64,000 nucleotides of DNA from Hymenobacter gummosus (GCF_003970915.1 NZ_RXOF01000020.1:1-64000); one strand, 5' to 3'. Positions 49,808 to 59,129 are shown, numbered from the stretch's first letter. Translations and numbers: made by a program. Notes: generated from the letters alone by a model not told the origin.

Positions 49808-51388
49808 TTAGTCCACGTTGTCGTGCAGGAAGCGGTTGTCGCCGAGCAGTTCGTTGTCGTCGGAGAGGTTGAAGCGCGAGATGTTGCGCTCCGAGGAGGG
49901 CTGCACCTGCTCCAGCTTCACCTGCCGGCGCAGGTAGGCCGGCACTTCCAGCTGCTCCTTGATGGCCTCGTTCGATACGCCGTTGCTCAGCTCCATCAGC
50001 CGGCGGCGGCGCTCCTCGGCCCGTGCATCCAACGACGGGCGCACTGGCTGGACCTGCGGTGCCTCCGGCGCTACGGGCGCGGCCGGCTGCTGCTGCACGG
50101 CCTGCAGCGGTTCCGGCGCCGAGGGCGCAGGGTACACCACCGGCGGCACGAAGGGCGACGGAGACTGCTCCAGGTCGAAGCGGGCCTGCGGGGGCTCGGG
50201 CTGCGTGGGCTGCACGGGCGGGTAGTCGGCGCTGGCGACGGGGGCCGGCACCGGGGCCGGGGGCACCACCACCGGGGCCGCGGCTACCGTCGGGCGCACT
50301 ACGGCCGGGTCGTGGCGGTCCTTGTCGAACAGGTTAATCTGCGGATCGGCTACTACGGCCGCTACTTCCGGCTTGGCCGGCTCCGGGTCGCGCAGGCCCC
50401 CCATAATGGAAATGCTGTGCGTGTCGCGGGCGAAGCCGGTAGCAATAACCGTCACCCGGATGCTCTGGCCCAGCGTGCTGTCGATGCCGTGGCCGAAAAT
50501 CACCTCCGCATCCTGGCCGGCTTTAGCCTGAATGTACTCGGTGATTTCCGTCAGCTCGTCCATTTCCAGCTCGGCCTGGTCGCCCGACATGATGCTGAGC
50601 AGAATCTTCTGCGCGCCGTGGATGTCGGTGTTGTTCAGCAGCGGCGAAGCCAGGGCCTCCTCGGCAGCACGGCGGGCGCGGTTTTCGCCCTCCGTAATAC
50701 TCGAGCCCATTACGGCCGCGCCCGAGTCCTTCATGACGGTTTTCACGTCTTCAAAGTCCACGTTCACGTCGGCCGTCACGGTGATGATTTCGGCGATGGA
50801 CTTGGCGGCGGTGCTCAGCACGTTGTCGGCTTTGGCGAAAGCCGAGCGGATGGGCAGGTTGCCGAACATCTCGCGCAGGCGGTCGTTGAGGATGACCAGC
50901 ACCGTGTCGCAGTTGTCGCTCAGGTCGCGGATGCCCATTTCGGCCTGCTGACGCTTCTTGCGACCCTCAAACAGGAAGGGCGCCGTCACGATGCCGACCG
51001 TCAGAATGCCCAGCTCCTTGGCCACCTTGGCAATAACCGGGGCGGCCCCGGTACCGGTGCCCCCGCCCATGCCGGCGGTGATGAACACCATCTTGGTGCC
51101 ATTGCTGAGCAATTCGCGGATCTGCTCCCGGCTTTCGATGGCGGCCTGCTTGCCGCGCTCGGGGTTGGCACCCGCGCCCAGGCCTTCGGTCAGGTCGACG
51201 CCAATTTGCAGTCTATTGGGCACGGAAGAGCTCTGCAACGCCTGTTTGTCGGTATTGCAGATGACGAATTCCACGTCCTTGATGCCCTGCGCGAACATGT
51301 GGTTGACGGCGTTGGAGCCGCCGCCACCCACGCCAATCACCTTGATGATGGACTTGCTCTGGGGCGTGATATCAAATTTAAAATCCAT
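49808..51388 (-). CDS. ftsZ: Cell division protein FtsZ
   Basis: 526 residues, longer than the roughly 380 of E. coli. The tubulin-like GTPase domain (1 to about 320) has GVGGGGSNAVNHM, NTDKQAL, the signature GMGGGTGTGAAPV and T7-loop residues NVDFEDVKTVM. A Pro/Gln/Val-rich linker (about 330-460) follows. A conserved partner-binding peptide VPAYLRRQV sits near 484, not at the very end; about 40 acidic residues follow it (NLSDDNELLGDNRFL). It polymerises into the Z-ring. Last gene of the dcw cluster, after ftsA, with a repeat in between. Confidence 0.97.
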   Translation of the reverse strand: MDFKFDITPQSKSIIKVIGVGGGGSNAVNHMFAQGIKDVEFVICNTDKQALQSSSVPNRLQIGVDLTEGLGAGANPERGKQAAIESREQIRELLSNGTKMVFITAGMGGGTGTGAAPVIAKVAKELGILTVGIVTAPFLFEGRKKRQQAEMGIRDLSDNCDTVLVILNDRLREMFGNLPIRSAFAKADNVLSTAAKSIAEIITVTADVNVDFEDVKTVMKDSGAAVMGSSITEGENRARRAAEEALASPLLNNTDIHGAQKILLSIMSGDQAELEMDELTEITEYIQAKAGQDAEVIFGHGIDSTLGQSIRVTVIATGFARDTHSISIMGGLRDPEPAKPEVAAVVADPQINLFDKDRHDPAVVRPTVAAAPVVVPPAPVPAPVASADYPPVQPTQPEPPQARFDLEQSPSPFVPPVVYPAPSAPEPLQAVQQQPAAPVAPEAPQVQPVRPSLDARAEERRRRLMELSNGVSNEAIKEQLEVPAYLRRQVKLEQVQPSSERNISRFNLSDDNELLGDNRFLHDNVD

Positions 51389-51403
51389 ATGGCGGGGAAG
51401 TCA

Positions 51404-51525
51404 GATGGCTGGAGAAAGTGGCCGGGGCTTGACGTGGCAAATGGTTAAATGGCTGGGAGTTCGGAAGCTGACTTGCGGTGCTTGAACGTCCAACCATTTA
51501 ACCATTTGACAATTTAGCCATTTAG
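51404..51525. repeat. TAAATGG-word inverted repeat in the ftsA-ftsZ gap
   Basis: The left part CAAATGGTTAAATGGCTGGG (51438-51457, with related words from 51404) pairs with CCAACCATTTAACCATTTG and the following GCCATTTAG (51490-51525). On the minus strand the ftsA stop codon TAA is itself the first unit of the repeat (TAAATGGCTAAATTG). It spans nearly the whole intercistronic region. Confidence 0.8.
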
Positions 51526-52901
51526 TACTGTTTATCGTCGAAATCGTCGATGAGCAGGCCTTTGGTACGGCTCAGAATGTCGCGGAAGAAGCCGGCGGCC
51601 TTGCTCGGCTGCTTGGGCTGCTCGGGCTTGGCGGGCTGTTGCGGCTGCGCCGGCTGGCTGTTGGCCGGCTGGGTGTTCTGCCGCACCGGCGCCTCGTGGG
51701 GGCGGGTCATGGTGTACTCGTCGTACTGCTGGCGGCCGCCGCGGTCATCCAGGGAGCGGTAACCCGACAGCACCAGGCCCACCGTGGTAGCGTACATCGG
51801 CGACTTCACCGCCTCGATGCGCGACTTGCCCAGGTGCTCGTTGGGGTAGCCGATGCGGGTGTCCATGCCGGTGATGTACTCGGTGAGCTGCACCAGGTTC
51901 TGCAGCTGCGAGCCACCGCCCGTCAGCACGATGCCGGCGGCCAGGCCCTTCTCGAAGCCGGTGCGCTGAATTTCGGCGTATACCAGCTCCAGAATTTCCT
52001 CCATGCGGGCCTCGATGATGTAGGCCAGGTTCTTCAGGCTGATTTCCTTGGGCGCCCGGTCGCGCAGGCCGGGGATGCTCACGATTTCGTACTCGGAGGC
52101 TTCCTCGGCAATAGCCTTGCCGAACTTCACCTTGAGCTGCTCAGCCTGGTTCTGCATCACCATGCAGCCCTGCTTGATATCCGAAGTGATGATGTTGCCG
52201 CCGAAAGGAAGTACCGCCGCGTGGCGGATAATGCCGTCCTTGAAGATGGCCAGGTCGGTGGTGCCGCCCCCGATGTCAATCAGCGCGACGCCGGCCTCCT
52301 TCTCCTCGTCCGACAGCACCGACATGCTGGACGCCAGCGGCTCCAGAATCAGGTTGTCGATTTCCAGGCCGGCCTTGGTCACGCACTTGTTGATGTTGTT
52401 GATGGCCGTGCTCTGGGCGGTGATGATGTGGAAATTGCCCTCCAGGCGCACGCCCGACATGCCCACCGGGTCCATGATGCCCTCCTCGTAATCCACCTTG
52501 TAGTCCTGGGGCATTACGTGGATGATTTCGGAGCCGGGCGGCGTCACCAGACGGTACATGTCGTTGGTGAGGCGCATGACGTCGTCCTGGGTAATTTCCG
52601 AATCCTGCGAAGCGCGGGTAATCGAGCCGTTGTGCTGCAGCGACTTGATGTGCTGGCCGGCAATGCCCACGTTGACAATGCCAATATTAATTCCCGACTG
52701 TTCCTCGGCCTGGCGGATAGCGCGCTTAATGGCGTCCACAGTCTTGTCGATATTCGACACGATACCGCGCACGACACCTTCCGACACGGCTTTGCCCATG
52801 CCGAGAATTTCCAGTTTGCCGAATTCATTTTTGCGGCCCACCAAGGCGCAGATTTTGGTGGTACCAATGTCGAGGCCGACGACGATTTTATCTTGTTGCA
52901 T
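51522..52901 (-). CDS. ftsA: Cell division protein FtsA
   Basis: 459 residues. Actin-like ATPase motifs: IVVGLDIGTTKICALVG at the N-terminus, phosphate-2 motif LIDIGGGTTDLAIF, and the adenosine motif AAGIVLTGGGSQLQNL. It tethers FtsZ to the membrane. The C-terminus, after a Pro/Gln linker (QPAKPEQPKQP), is an amphipathic-looking segment FFRDILSRTKGLLI that can serve as the membrane-targeting helix. It is downstream of ftsQ by 83 bp, the one dcw gap where I saw no repeat. Confidence 0.96.
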   Translation of the reverse strand: MQQDKIVVGLDIGTTKICALVGRKNEFGKLEILGMGKAVSEGVVRGIVSNIDKTVDAIKRAIRQAEEQSGINIGIVNVGIAGQHIKSLQHNGSITRASQDSEITQDDVMRLTNDMYRLVTPPGSEIIHVMPQDYKVDYEEGIMDPVGMSGVRLEGNFHIITAQSTAINNINKCVTKAGLEIDNLILEPLASSMSVLSDEEKEAGVALIDIGGGTTDLAIFKDGIIRHAAVLPFGGNIITSDIKQGCMVMQNQAEQLKVKFGKAIAEEASEYEIVSIPGLRDRAPKEISLKNLAYIIEARMEEILELVYAEIQRTGFEKGLAAGIVLTGGGSQLQNLVQLTEYITGMDTRIGYPNEHLGKSRIEAVKSPMYATTVGLVLSGYRSLDDRGGRQQYDEYTMTRPHEAPVRQNTQPANSQPAQPQQPAKPEQPKQPSKAAGFFRDILSRTKGLLIDDFDDKQY

Positions 52902-52984
52902 GGCGCGAGGCAGGGCGTGGAGAGGTGTTCGGGGAAGCAGCTAGGGCAGAAAACGCAGAAACCCAGCGTGATTAAACGCGGGGG

Positions 52985-53749
52985 CTATTCGCAAATTATT
53001 TGGTTCTGGAATTCCACATTGACGCGGTGGTAGGTGTCCCAACCTAAAGCTGGCGGAATTTGGCGGTAAAATACCATTAGTTTGGCAAATTTTTCCGGAA
53101 TATTCTCCGGATAACCAAATTCTACCCGCTGGTCGCCTACCTGCTGGGTGAAAATTATTTTCCCATTCGGGGACAAAAATACTTCAGCAACCTGAGCCCG
53201 CCAGAATGGATGCTCATCTACGTAGCGCAAAAATTCAAGATACCGCGTGCCGGCAGAATCTTGGAAAAATTGAGCGTTCAATGGGCTCCCTCCTACTCGG
53301 GCAATAGGCACTACGCGGGCCGAATACAACGAGGACAAGGGCAGCGGTTGCCCGTCGGCGTCGAGGTATTTGTCCTGGGCCGCCTCGGGGTGCACGAGGC
53401 GGGCAATGGGTCGGTTCTGGCGCACGTCGGCGTGCAGGTTGCCGCCCAGGTCGCGGTACACCTGCGCGTCTTTCACGAAGGGATGCGTCTTGATGCGGGC
53501 TTCCAGGGCGCGCAAGTCGAGGTCCTGCGGGGCGGCGCCGCGCAGCTGCTGGTTGCCGTTGCGGGTGAGCAGGGCCGTCACTTGCTGTTCGCTGATGAAG
53601 AAGTTGTTGAACTCGTTGCTGATGGTGACAATGACCGCGCCCACCGGCCGCGAGGCCTGGCGCACGGAGGCAAAGACCGACAGGGCCGTCAGCAGCAGCA
53701 GACAGCCAATACCGAAAAGTACATTTTTTGCCTTACGCTTCAGCGCCAT
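52985..53749 (-). CDS. ftsQ: Cell division protein FtsQ
   Basis: 254 residues. A short cytoplasmic basic stretch, one membrane helix (VLFGIGCLLLLTALSVFASV), then a periplasmic POTRA-like region (residues about 40-110: FFISEQQVTALL and LDLRALEARIKTHPFVKDAQVYRDLGGNLHADV). Sequence is poorly conserved in this family. The call rests on topology, size and position between murC and ftsA. It overlaps the 3' end of murC by 17 bp, so it is translationally coupled. Confidence 0.88.
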   Translation of the reverse strand: MALKRKAKNVLFGIGCLLLLTALSVFASVRQASRPVGAVIVTISNEFNNFFISEQQVTALLTRNGNQQLRGAAPQDLDLRALEARIKTHPFVKDAQVYRDLGGNLHADVRQNRPIARLVHPEAAQDKYLDADGQPLPLSSLYSARVVPIARVGGSPLNAQFFQDSAGTRYLEFLRYVDEHPFWRAQVAEVFLSPNGKIIFTQQVGDQRVEFGYPENIPEKFAKLMVFYRQIPPALGWDTYHRVNVEFQNQIICE

Positions 53750-55205
53750 ACCACTTATTCCGCAAGATTTTTTTCAATTCCGGCACCAGCTGATCAATGT
53801 CGCCCGCGCCCACCGTGGCAATGACTTCGAACTCGTCGTCGGCGTACCGCTCAGTCTGAATCACCTGCTCCTTTGACAGCAGGGCCTTGCGCGGGCTCGT
53901 CAGCTTATCGAAGATGATGTCGGAGGTGACGCCCTCGATGGGCAGCTCCCGGGCCGGGTAAATCGGTAGCAGCAGCACTTCGTCGGCTAGGCTCAGGCTC
54001 TGGGCAAAGCCCTCGGCGAAGTCGCGGGTGCGGGTGAACAGGTGGGGCTGGAAGATGACGCGCAGCTTCCGCCCGGGGTACAAGGCCCGCACCGAGCGCA
54101 GAAATGCCTCGATTTCGCGCGGGTGGTGGGCGTAGTCGTCCAGATAGGCCCGCTCCTCCCCTTGCGTCACCACGAACTCAAAGCGGCGGTTGACTCCTTT
54201 GTAAGCCGCCACGGCGGCGGGTAGTTGCTCCCAGCTCAGGCCGACCAAGTGGGCGGCGGCAGCGGCGGCCAGCATGTTTTCCACGTTGTGAAAGCCGGGC
54301 ACGGGCAGCTCCAGGCCTGGCACATGGGCGTCATCCATACCCGGCGCCACCAGCTCGAAGCGGAAGGTGTGGCCGTGGGCGTGCACGTCGGCAGGGTGCA
54401 AATCGGGGCCCTGCTCGGCGCTCAGGCCGTAGCGCAGCACCCGCACGCCGGGCTGCACCGCGGCGGCCACGCTGGCGTCGGCGGTGTGGTTCAGCAGCAG
54501 GGTGCCGCCGGGCTTGATCTGACCGGCAAAGTCGCGGAAGGACTGCACCAGCGCGTCCTTGTCGCCATAAATATCGAGGTGGTCGGCGTCGGTGCTGGTG
54601 ATGATGGCCACGTCGGGGTGCAGGGTCAGGAAGCTGCGGTCGTACTCGTCGGCTTCGACCACGATGGGCACCTGGGCAGTTGTCAGCTGCGAGTTGGCAG
54701 CGGCCAACTGCTCTTCCGACGGGAGCAGCAGCAAGTTGGAGCCCAGGTTGACGCTGATGCCGCCTAGGAAGGCTCCGGCGGGCACGCCGGCGTGGTGCAG
54801 CAGGTGGGCTACCATGCTGCTGGTGGTGGTTTTGCCGTGGGTGCCGGCTACGGCCACGGTGCGGCGGCCGGCCGTGAGCAGGCCCAGCACCTGGCTACGC
54901 TTGCGGATGTCGTAACCCTGCTCCCGCAGCCAGGCCCACTCCTGATGGTTTTTGGGAATGGCGGGCGTCAGCACCACCAGCGTCTGCTCCTTATGCGCGC
55001 GCACTTCGGCCGGCAGATGCTCCGGGGCGTCGTCGTAGTGAATCAGGATGCCTTCCTGGCTCAGCGCTTCGGTGAGCGGGGTGCGCGTTTTGTCGTAGCC
55101 CCAGACCTGGTGGCCGTTGGCCCGGAACCAGCGCGCCAGCGCCGACATACCAATGCCGCCGATGCCGAGGAAGTAGACGTAGGGAAACTGGGCGACGGGG
55201 TTCAC
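53733..55205 (-). CDS. murC: UDP-N-acetylmuramate--L-alanine ligase
   Basis: 490 residues from a GTG start at 55205. Motifs: FLGIGGIGMSALARWF near residue 13, ATP loop AVAGTHGKTTTSSMVAHLLHHAG near 115, EADEYDRSF near 188 and DDYAHHPREIEAFL near 355. It adds L-Ala to UDP-MurNAc in peptidoglycan precursor synthesis. It is followed, with overlap, by ftsQ. The gap to murG upstream is only 26 bp and is filled by an AATT-rich repeat. Confidence 0.97.
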   Translation of the reverse strand: MNPVAQFPYVYFLGIGGIGMSALARWFRANGHQVWGYDKTRTPLTEALSQEGILIHYDDAPEHLPAEVRAHKEQTLVVLTPAIPKNHQEWAWLREQGYDIRKRSQVLGLLTAGRRTVAVAGTHGKTTTSSMVAHLLHHAGVPAGAFLGGISVNLGSNLLLLPSEEQLAAANSQLTTAQVPIVVEADEYDRSFLTLHPDVAIITSTDADHLDIYGDKDALVQSFRDFAGQIKPGGTLLLNHTADASVAAAVQPGVRVLRYGLSAEQGPDLHPADVHAHGHTFRFELVAPGMDDAHVPGLELPVPGFHNVENMLAAAAAAHLVGLSWEQLPAAVAAYKGVNRRFEFVVTQGEERAYLDDYAHHPREIEAFLRSVRALYPGRKLRVIFQPHLFTRTRDFAEGFAQSLSLADEVLLLPIYPARELPIEGVTSDIIFDKLTSPRKALLSKEQVIQTERYADDEFEVIATVGAGDIDQLVPELKKILRNKWYGAEA

Positions 55206-55245
55206 GGAATTAAAAATTGAGAATTAAAAAATTAAGAATTCCGGG
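55206..55245. repeat. AATTAAAAATT-word repeat in the murG-murC gap
   Basis: GAATTAAAAATTGAGAATT then AAAAAATTAAGAATTC forms a self-complementary AT-rich hairpin. The last codons of murG (minus strand CGG AAT TCT TAA) are made of this repeat. It is strikingly AT-rich against the surrounding GC-rich genes. Confidence 0.75.
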
Positions 55246-56383
55246 ACTTTCGGCGGTCAATGAGGGCTTCCAGCTCGTCGACGATGGTGCTGGTGGCGGC
55301 GGGGCGGGCCAGGGGCTGAATGTTGCGGCGCAGCTCGGCCTGCCGGGCCGGGTCGCGTAGCAAATCCAGGGCCACGTCGTAGAGCTGGGCCGGAGCTTCG
55401 GCGTCGGTGACAAGCAGAGCGGCGTTCCGCGTGGACAGGGCGCGGGCGTTTTTGGTCTGGTGGTCTTCGGCCACGTTGGGCGAGGGCACCAGCACGCAGG
55501 GCTTGGCCGTCAGGCACAGCTCGGAAACCGACAGGGCGCCGGCGCGGCTGATGACCACGTCGGCCGCGGCGTAGGCCAGGTCCATGCGCTTGATAAACTC
55601 CAGCGCGTGCAGGCCGGCGGCCTTGTAATCAGCGGCCTGCTGCTCGGCCGTGGGAAAGTACAGTTTGCCCGTTTGCCAGAGCAACTGCACGCCGGCCTCT
55701 TGCAGGCGCGGCAGGGCGGCGGCGGTGGCCTGGTTCAGAGTGCGGGCCCCGAGGCTGCCGCCGATAACCAGCAGCACGGGTTTAGCGGGGTCGAGGCCGA
55801 AGAACCGCAGGGCTTCTTCGCGGCTGCCGCCGGCAATTTCGCTGCGCACGGGGTTACCGGTCAGCACCAGCCGCTCCTGGGGGAAAAACTGCTCCATACC
55901 CTCGTAGGCCACGCAAATTTTATCGACGCGGCGGGCCAGCAGCTTGTTTACCAGGCCGGCGTAGGAGTTCTGCTCCTGGATGAGGGCGGGCACGGCGCGG
56001 GAGGTGGCGGCCAGCAGCACCGGCGCCGAGGCGTAGCCGCCCACGCCCACTACGGCGTCGGGGCGGAACTGCTCCACCAGCTTGCCCGCCTTGCGTACCG
56101 ACTGGAACACTTTCAGCGGGAAGAGCAGGTTCTCGGGCGTCAGGCGGCGCTGCAGCCCGCTGATGTTCAGGCCCACGATGCGGTAGCCGGCCTCGGGCAC
56201 CCGGGTCATTTCCATGCGGCCGTTGGCCCCCACAAACAGGATGTCGGCGTCGGGGCGGCGGCGCTTCAGCTCGTTGGCAATGGCCACGGCCGGAAAAATG
56301 TGCCCGCCCGTGCCCCCGCCGCTGATGATGACGCGGCAGGAAGCGTTGGGATTAGGCTCGATATGGAGGGCCGATTCGGGCAT
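55232..56383 (-). CDS. murG: UDP-GlcNAc:undecaprenyl-PP-MurNAc-pentapeptide GlcNAc transferase
   Basis: 383 residues, GT28 glycosyltransferase. ISGGGTGGHIFPAVAIANEL near residue 20 contacts the lipid substrate. VGVGGYASAPVLLAA, EQNSYAG and the C-terminal donor site VVISRAGALSVSELCL then PSPNVAEDHQTKNA are diagnostic. It converts lipid I to lipid II at the inner membrane. The last three residues (RNS) are encoded by the intergenic repeat, so the end of the protein was probably set by the repeat. Confidence 0.97.
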   Translation of the reverse strand: MPESALHIEPNPNASCRVIISGGGTGGHIFPAVAIANELKRRRPDADILFVGANGRMEMTRVPEAGYRIVGLNISGLQRRLTPENLLFPLKVFQSVRKAGKLVEQFRPDAVVGVGGYASAPVLLAATSRAVPALIQEQNSYAGLVNKLLARRVDKICVAYEGMEQFFPQERLVLTGNPVRSEIAGGSREEALRFFGLDPAKPVLLVIGGSLGARTLNQATAAALPRLQEAGVQLLWQTGKLYFPTAEQQAADYKAAGLHALEFIKRMDLAYAAADVVISRAGALSVSELCLTAKPCVLVPSPNVAEDHQTKNARALSTRNAALLVTDAEAPAQLYDVALDLLRDPARQAELRRNIQPLARPAATSTIVDELEALIDRRKSRNS

Positions 56384-56389
56384 TTATTT

Positions 56390-56475
56390 TTTGATGAGTA
56401 GATGAGCAAGTGAGTAGATGAGTGGATGAAAAAATGATCTGCTCATTTACTCATCCGCTAATCCACTCATCCTTA
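56390..56475. repeat. GATGAGT-word inverted repeat in the ftsW-murG gap
   Basis: GATGAGTAGATGAGCAAGTG and following words (about 56393-56428) pair with CTCATTTACTCATCCGCTAATCC (about 56442-56473). The element starts right after the ftsW stop (TGA TAAGGATGAGTGG on the minus strand) and ends 8 nt before the murG ATG. Confidence 0.8.
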
Positions 56476-57654
56476 TCAGGCCAGCGCCGTTTGTTTGGGA
56501 ATGCGCGCTTCGTCTTCCGGCTCGCCCACCATGGGGCGGATTTCCCGCTCGCCGCGGCTCACGCTGAGAATGATGCCGATGCTGATACCGGTGAAAATCA
56601 GGGAGGTGCCGCCCATGCTGAGCATGGGCAGGGGCAGGCCCGTTACCGGCCCCAGGCCCACGGCCACGCCCATGTTCACCATGGCCTGCAAGACCAGACT
56701 AAAACTCAGGCCCGCCGAGAGCAGGCCCCCGAAGGCGCCGTAACTTCGCATTACCGTCAGCAGGCCGCGGTAGAGGAAGGCCAGGTAGAGGAACAGCACC
56801 GCGATGCCGCCGGCCATGCCGTATTCCTCGATGATGATGGCGTAGATGAAGTCGGAGTACGGGTGCGGCAGGATGTTGCGCTCGGTGCTGTTGCCGGGGC
56901 CCTTGCCCAGCGGCCCGCCGCCCGCAATGGCAATCATGGAGTGCTCCAGCTGGAACGGCAGCGGCTGGCTCTTGTCGGTAAACTTCTCGATCCGCGACAC
57001 GAAGGTCTTTTTCCGCTGCCCCGTAGCCAGGCCGATGCCCCCGACCACGGTGCCAATCAGCACCATGATGAGCATCTGCTTGAGCGGCACCCGGCCGATA
57101 AACATCAGCAGCAGGCAGGTGAAGAACAGCAGCAGGGCCGTGGAGGCATTCGACATCACGATGATGCCGCAAATCAGCCCCACCCAGAGCATGACGGGCA
57201 GCAGGGTGGTCTTGAAGTTCTGGATGTACTGCTGCCGCCGGCTGAGCATGCTGGCCAGGTGCGAAATCAGCGCCAGCTTGGCCAAGTCGGAGGGCTGGAA
57301 GGTCTGGTTAATCACCGGAATGGTGAGCCAGCGCGAGGCCTCGTTCACGGTGGTGCCCCCGAAGAAGTAGGTAAACAGCAGCAGCGGCACCGAAATCAGC
57401 AGGGCGTAGAGCGAGAGGCGCGAGTAGTGGCGGTAGTCGATGCGGTGGGCCAGCCAGGCAAAGAACAGTCCGACGAAAATCAGCCCGGTGTGCTTGAACA
57501 GGAAGTACTCGGTGTACCGGTCCTTCTTATACGCCAGCGTGCCGGTGGCCGAGTACACCACCGCCATGCTGATGAGCGAAAACACAATCACGATGCCCCA
57601 GAGCACCGGGTCGCCCTTCAGATTGCGCTGCAGCCAGTTTTTGACGGGTTCCAT
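56476..57654 (-). CDS. ftsW: SEDS peptidoglycan glycosyltransferase FtsW
   Basis: 392 residues with about ten membrane helices. SEDS landmarks: FLFKHTGLIFVGLFFAW, PVINQTFQPSDLAKLALI, GGPLGKGPGNSTERN..PHPYSDFIYAIIIEEYG and the C-terminal VTGLPLPMLSMGGTSLI. It polymerises lipid II into glycan strands at the septum with its cognate PBP (the ftsI product at the right edge). Flanked on both sides by low-complexity intercistronic repeats. Confidence 0.96.
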   Translation of the reverse strand: MEPVKNWLQRNLKGDPVLWGIVIVFSLISMAVVYSATGTLAYKKDRYTEYFLFKHTGLIFVGLFFAWLAHRIDYRHYSRLSLYALLISVPLLLFTYFFGGTTVNEASRWLTIPVINQTFQPSDLAKLALISHLASMLSRRQQYIQNFKTTLLPVMLWVGLICGIIVMSNASTALLLFFTCLLLMFIGRVPLKQMLIMVLIGTVVGGIGLATGQRKKTFVSRIEKFTDKSQPLPFQLEHSMIAIAGGGPLGKGPGNSTERNILPHPYSDFIYAIIIEEYGMAGGIAVLFLYLAFLYRGLLTVMRSYGAFGGLLSAGLSFSLVLQAMVNMGVAVGLGPVTGLPLPMLSMGGTSLIFTGISIGIILSVSRGEREIRPMVGEPEDEARIPKQTALA

Positions 57655-57775
57655 CAGTGAAAGGGTATGAGGGTGTGAGGGTAAGAGTGTAGGAGGGTTT
57701 AGAATGAATAGGAAGTCTAGAAAGCCTGATTTAACTCATGCCCTCTTACCCTCCTACCCTCGCACCCTCTTCCTG
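57655..57775. repeat. GAGGGTG-word inverted repeat in the murD-ftsW gap
   Basis: GGGTATGAGGGTGTGAGGG (57663-57681) pairs with CCCTCTTACCCTCC and CCCTCGCACCCTC (57740-57768). On the minus strand the final murD codons GGT GCG AGG GTA GGA GGG TAA are repeat units. The repeat therefore reaches into the coding sequence and supplies the last residues and the stop. Confidence 0.8.
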
Positions 57776-59119
57776 TACCGCCTGGGCGAATTGCCGGCCG
57801 CGGTCCTCGTAGTTCTTGAACAGGTCGAAGGAGGCGCAGGCGGGTGAGAGGAGCACCACGTCGCCGGGCTGGGCCAGCGCGGCGGCGCGGCGCACGGCCT
57901 GGCGCACGTCCTGGGTTTCTTCCACCAGCGGCACCACGCCATCGAAGGCGGCGCGCAGCTTGGCGTTGTCGACACCGAGGCAAATTAGGGCCTTCACTTT
58001 TTCCCGGGCCAGCGGCACCAGCGTGGAGTAGTCGTTGCCTTTATCAGTGCCGCCGGCAATCCAGATCAGCGGGGCCTTCACGCCGTCGAGGGCGTACCAG
58101 GCGGCTTCCACGTTGGTAGCCTTTGAGTCGTTGATGAACTGCGCGCCGCCGATTTCACCCACCGGCTGCAGACGGTGCTCGGCGTTGCTGAAGGTGGGCA
58201 GGCCAGCCTCAATCTGCGCCGGCGACAAACCGGCCACGCGGGCGGCCAGCACGGCGGCGGCCATGTTCTGGCGGTTGTGCAGCCCGATAAGCGGCGAGCG
58301 GGCAATGCTCACGTCCTCCGGGCCGTCGTCCTGCACCTGCGGCACGTCGAGGCGCAGGGTGGTTTCGGAGCGGTAGCGGGCGGCGCAGTGCACGTCGGGG
58401 CGCTGGTGCAGGCTGAAGGGCAAATCGTTGGTATCCACGAACACCGACTGGTATTCCTGCTGAATCAGCCTGTCGTCGGCGTTGTACACGAAGTAGGAGC
58501 TGCTGTCCAAGTTGCGGGTGATGCGCAGCTTGGCCTGGGCGTACTCCTCGATGCTGTAGTGGTACCGGTCGAGGTGGTCGGGCGTAATATTGAGCAGCAC
58601 GGCCACGGTGGGCGTGTAGTCGTAGGTGTCGTCGAGCTGGAAGGAGCTCAGCTCCAGCACAAACCAGTCGAAGGTATCCTCGATAACCTGCTCGGCGAAC
58701 GAGTGGCCGATGTTGCCGGCCAAACCCACGTTGTAGCCCGCTTCCTTGAGCAAGTGGTAGGTCAGCAGCGTGGTGGTGGTCTTGCCGTTGGTGCCGGTGA
58801 TGCCGATGCTGCGGGCCTTGGTGTAGCGGCTGGCCAGGTCGATTTCCGATATGACCCGGATGCCCCGCTCGCGCACGGCCTGCATTACCGGAGCTTTTTC
58901 CGGGATGCCCGGGCTTTTCACGATTTCGTCGGCGCTCAGAATTTCGTCCAGCGTGTGCTGGCCTTCCTCGTAGCGGATGCCGGCTTTATCGAGCTTCTCC
59001 TTATAAACGGGCTTGAGCGCGCCACCGTCCGACACGAACACGGCGTGGCCTTTGGCCTGCGCCAGCAGCGCGGCCCCTACCCCACTTTCGCCCGAACCGA
59101 GGATTACAATCTTGGCCAT
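57746..59119 (-). CDS. murD: UDP-N-acetylmuramoylalanine--D-glutamate ligase
   Basis: 457 residues. IVILGSGESGVGAALLAQAKG at the N-terminus, the ATP loop SIGITGTNGKTTTTLL near 112, LNITPDHLDRY near 190, INDSKATNVEAAWYAL near 325 and LLSPACASFDLFKNYEDRG near 430 are all MurD. It adds D-Glu to UDP-MurNAc-Ala. The C-terminal residues after VQEE (GARVGG) are encoded by the neighbouring GAGGGT repeat and have no family counterpart that I know. Confidence 0.97.
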   Translation of the reverse strand: MAKIVILGSGESGVGAALLAQAKGHAVFVSDGGALKPVYKEKLDKAGIRYEEGQHTLDEILSADEIVKSPGIPEKAPVMQAVRERGIRVISEIDLASRYTKARSIGITGTNGKTTTTLLTYHLLKEAGYNVGLAGNIGHSFAEQVIEDTFDWFVLELSSFQLDDTYDYTPTVAVLLNITPDHLDRYHYSIEEYAQAKLRITRNLDSSSYFVYNADDRLIQQEYQSVFVDTNDLPFSLHQRPDVHCAARYRSETTLRLDVPQVQDDGPEDVSIARSPLIGLHNRQNMAAAVLAARVAGLSPAQIEAGLPTFSNAEHRLQPVGEIGGAQFINDSKATNVEAAWYALDGVKAPLIWIAGGTDKGNDYSTLVPLAREKVKALICLGVDNAKLRAAFDGVVPLVEETQDVRQAVRRAAALAQPGDVVLLSPACASFDLFKNYEDRGRQFAQAVQEEGARVGG

Positions 59120-59129
59120 TGTTCTGATT

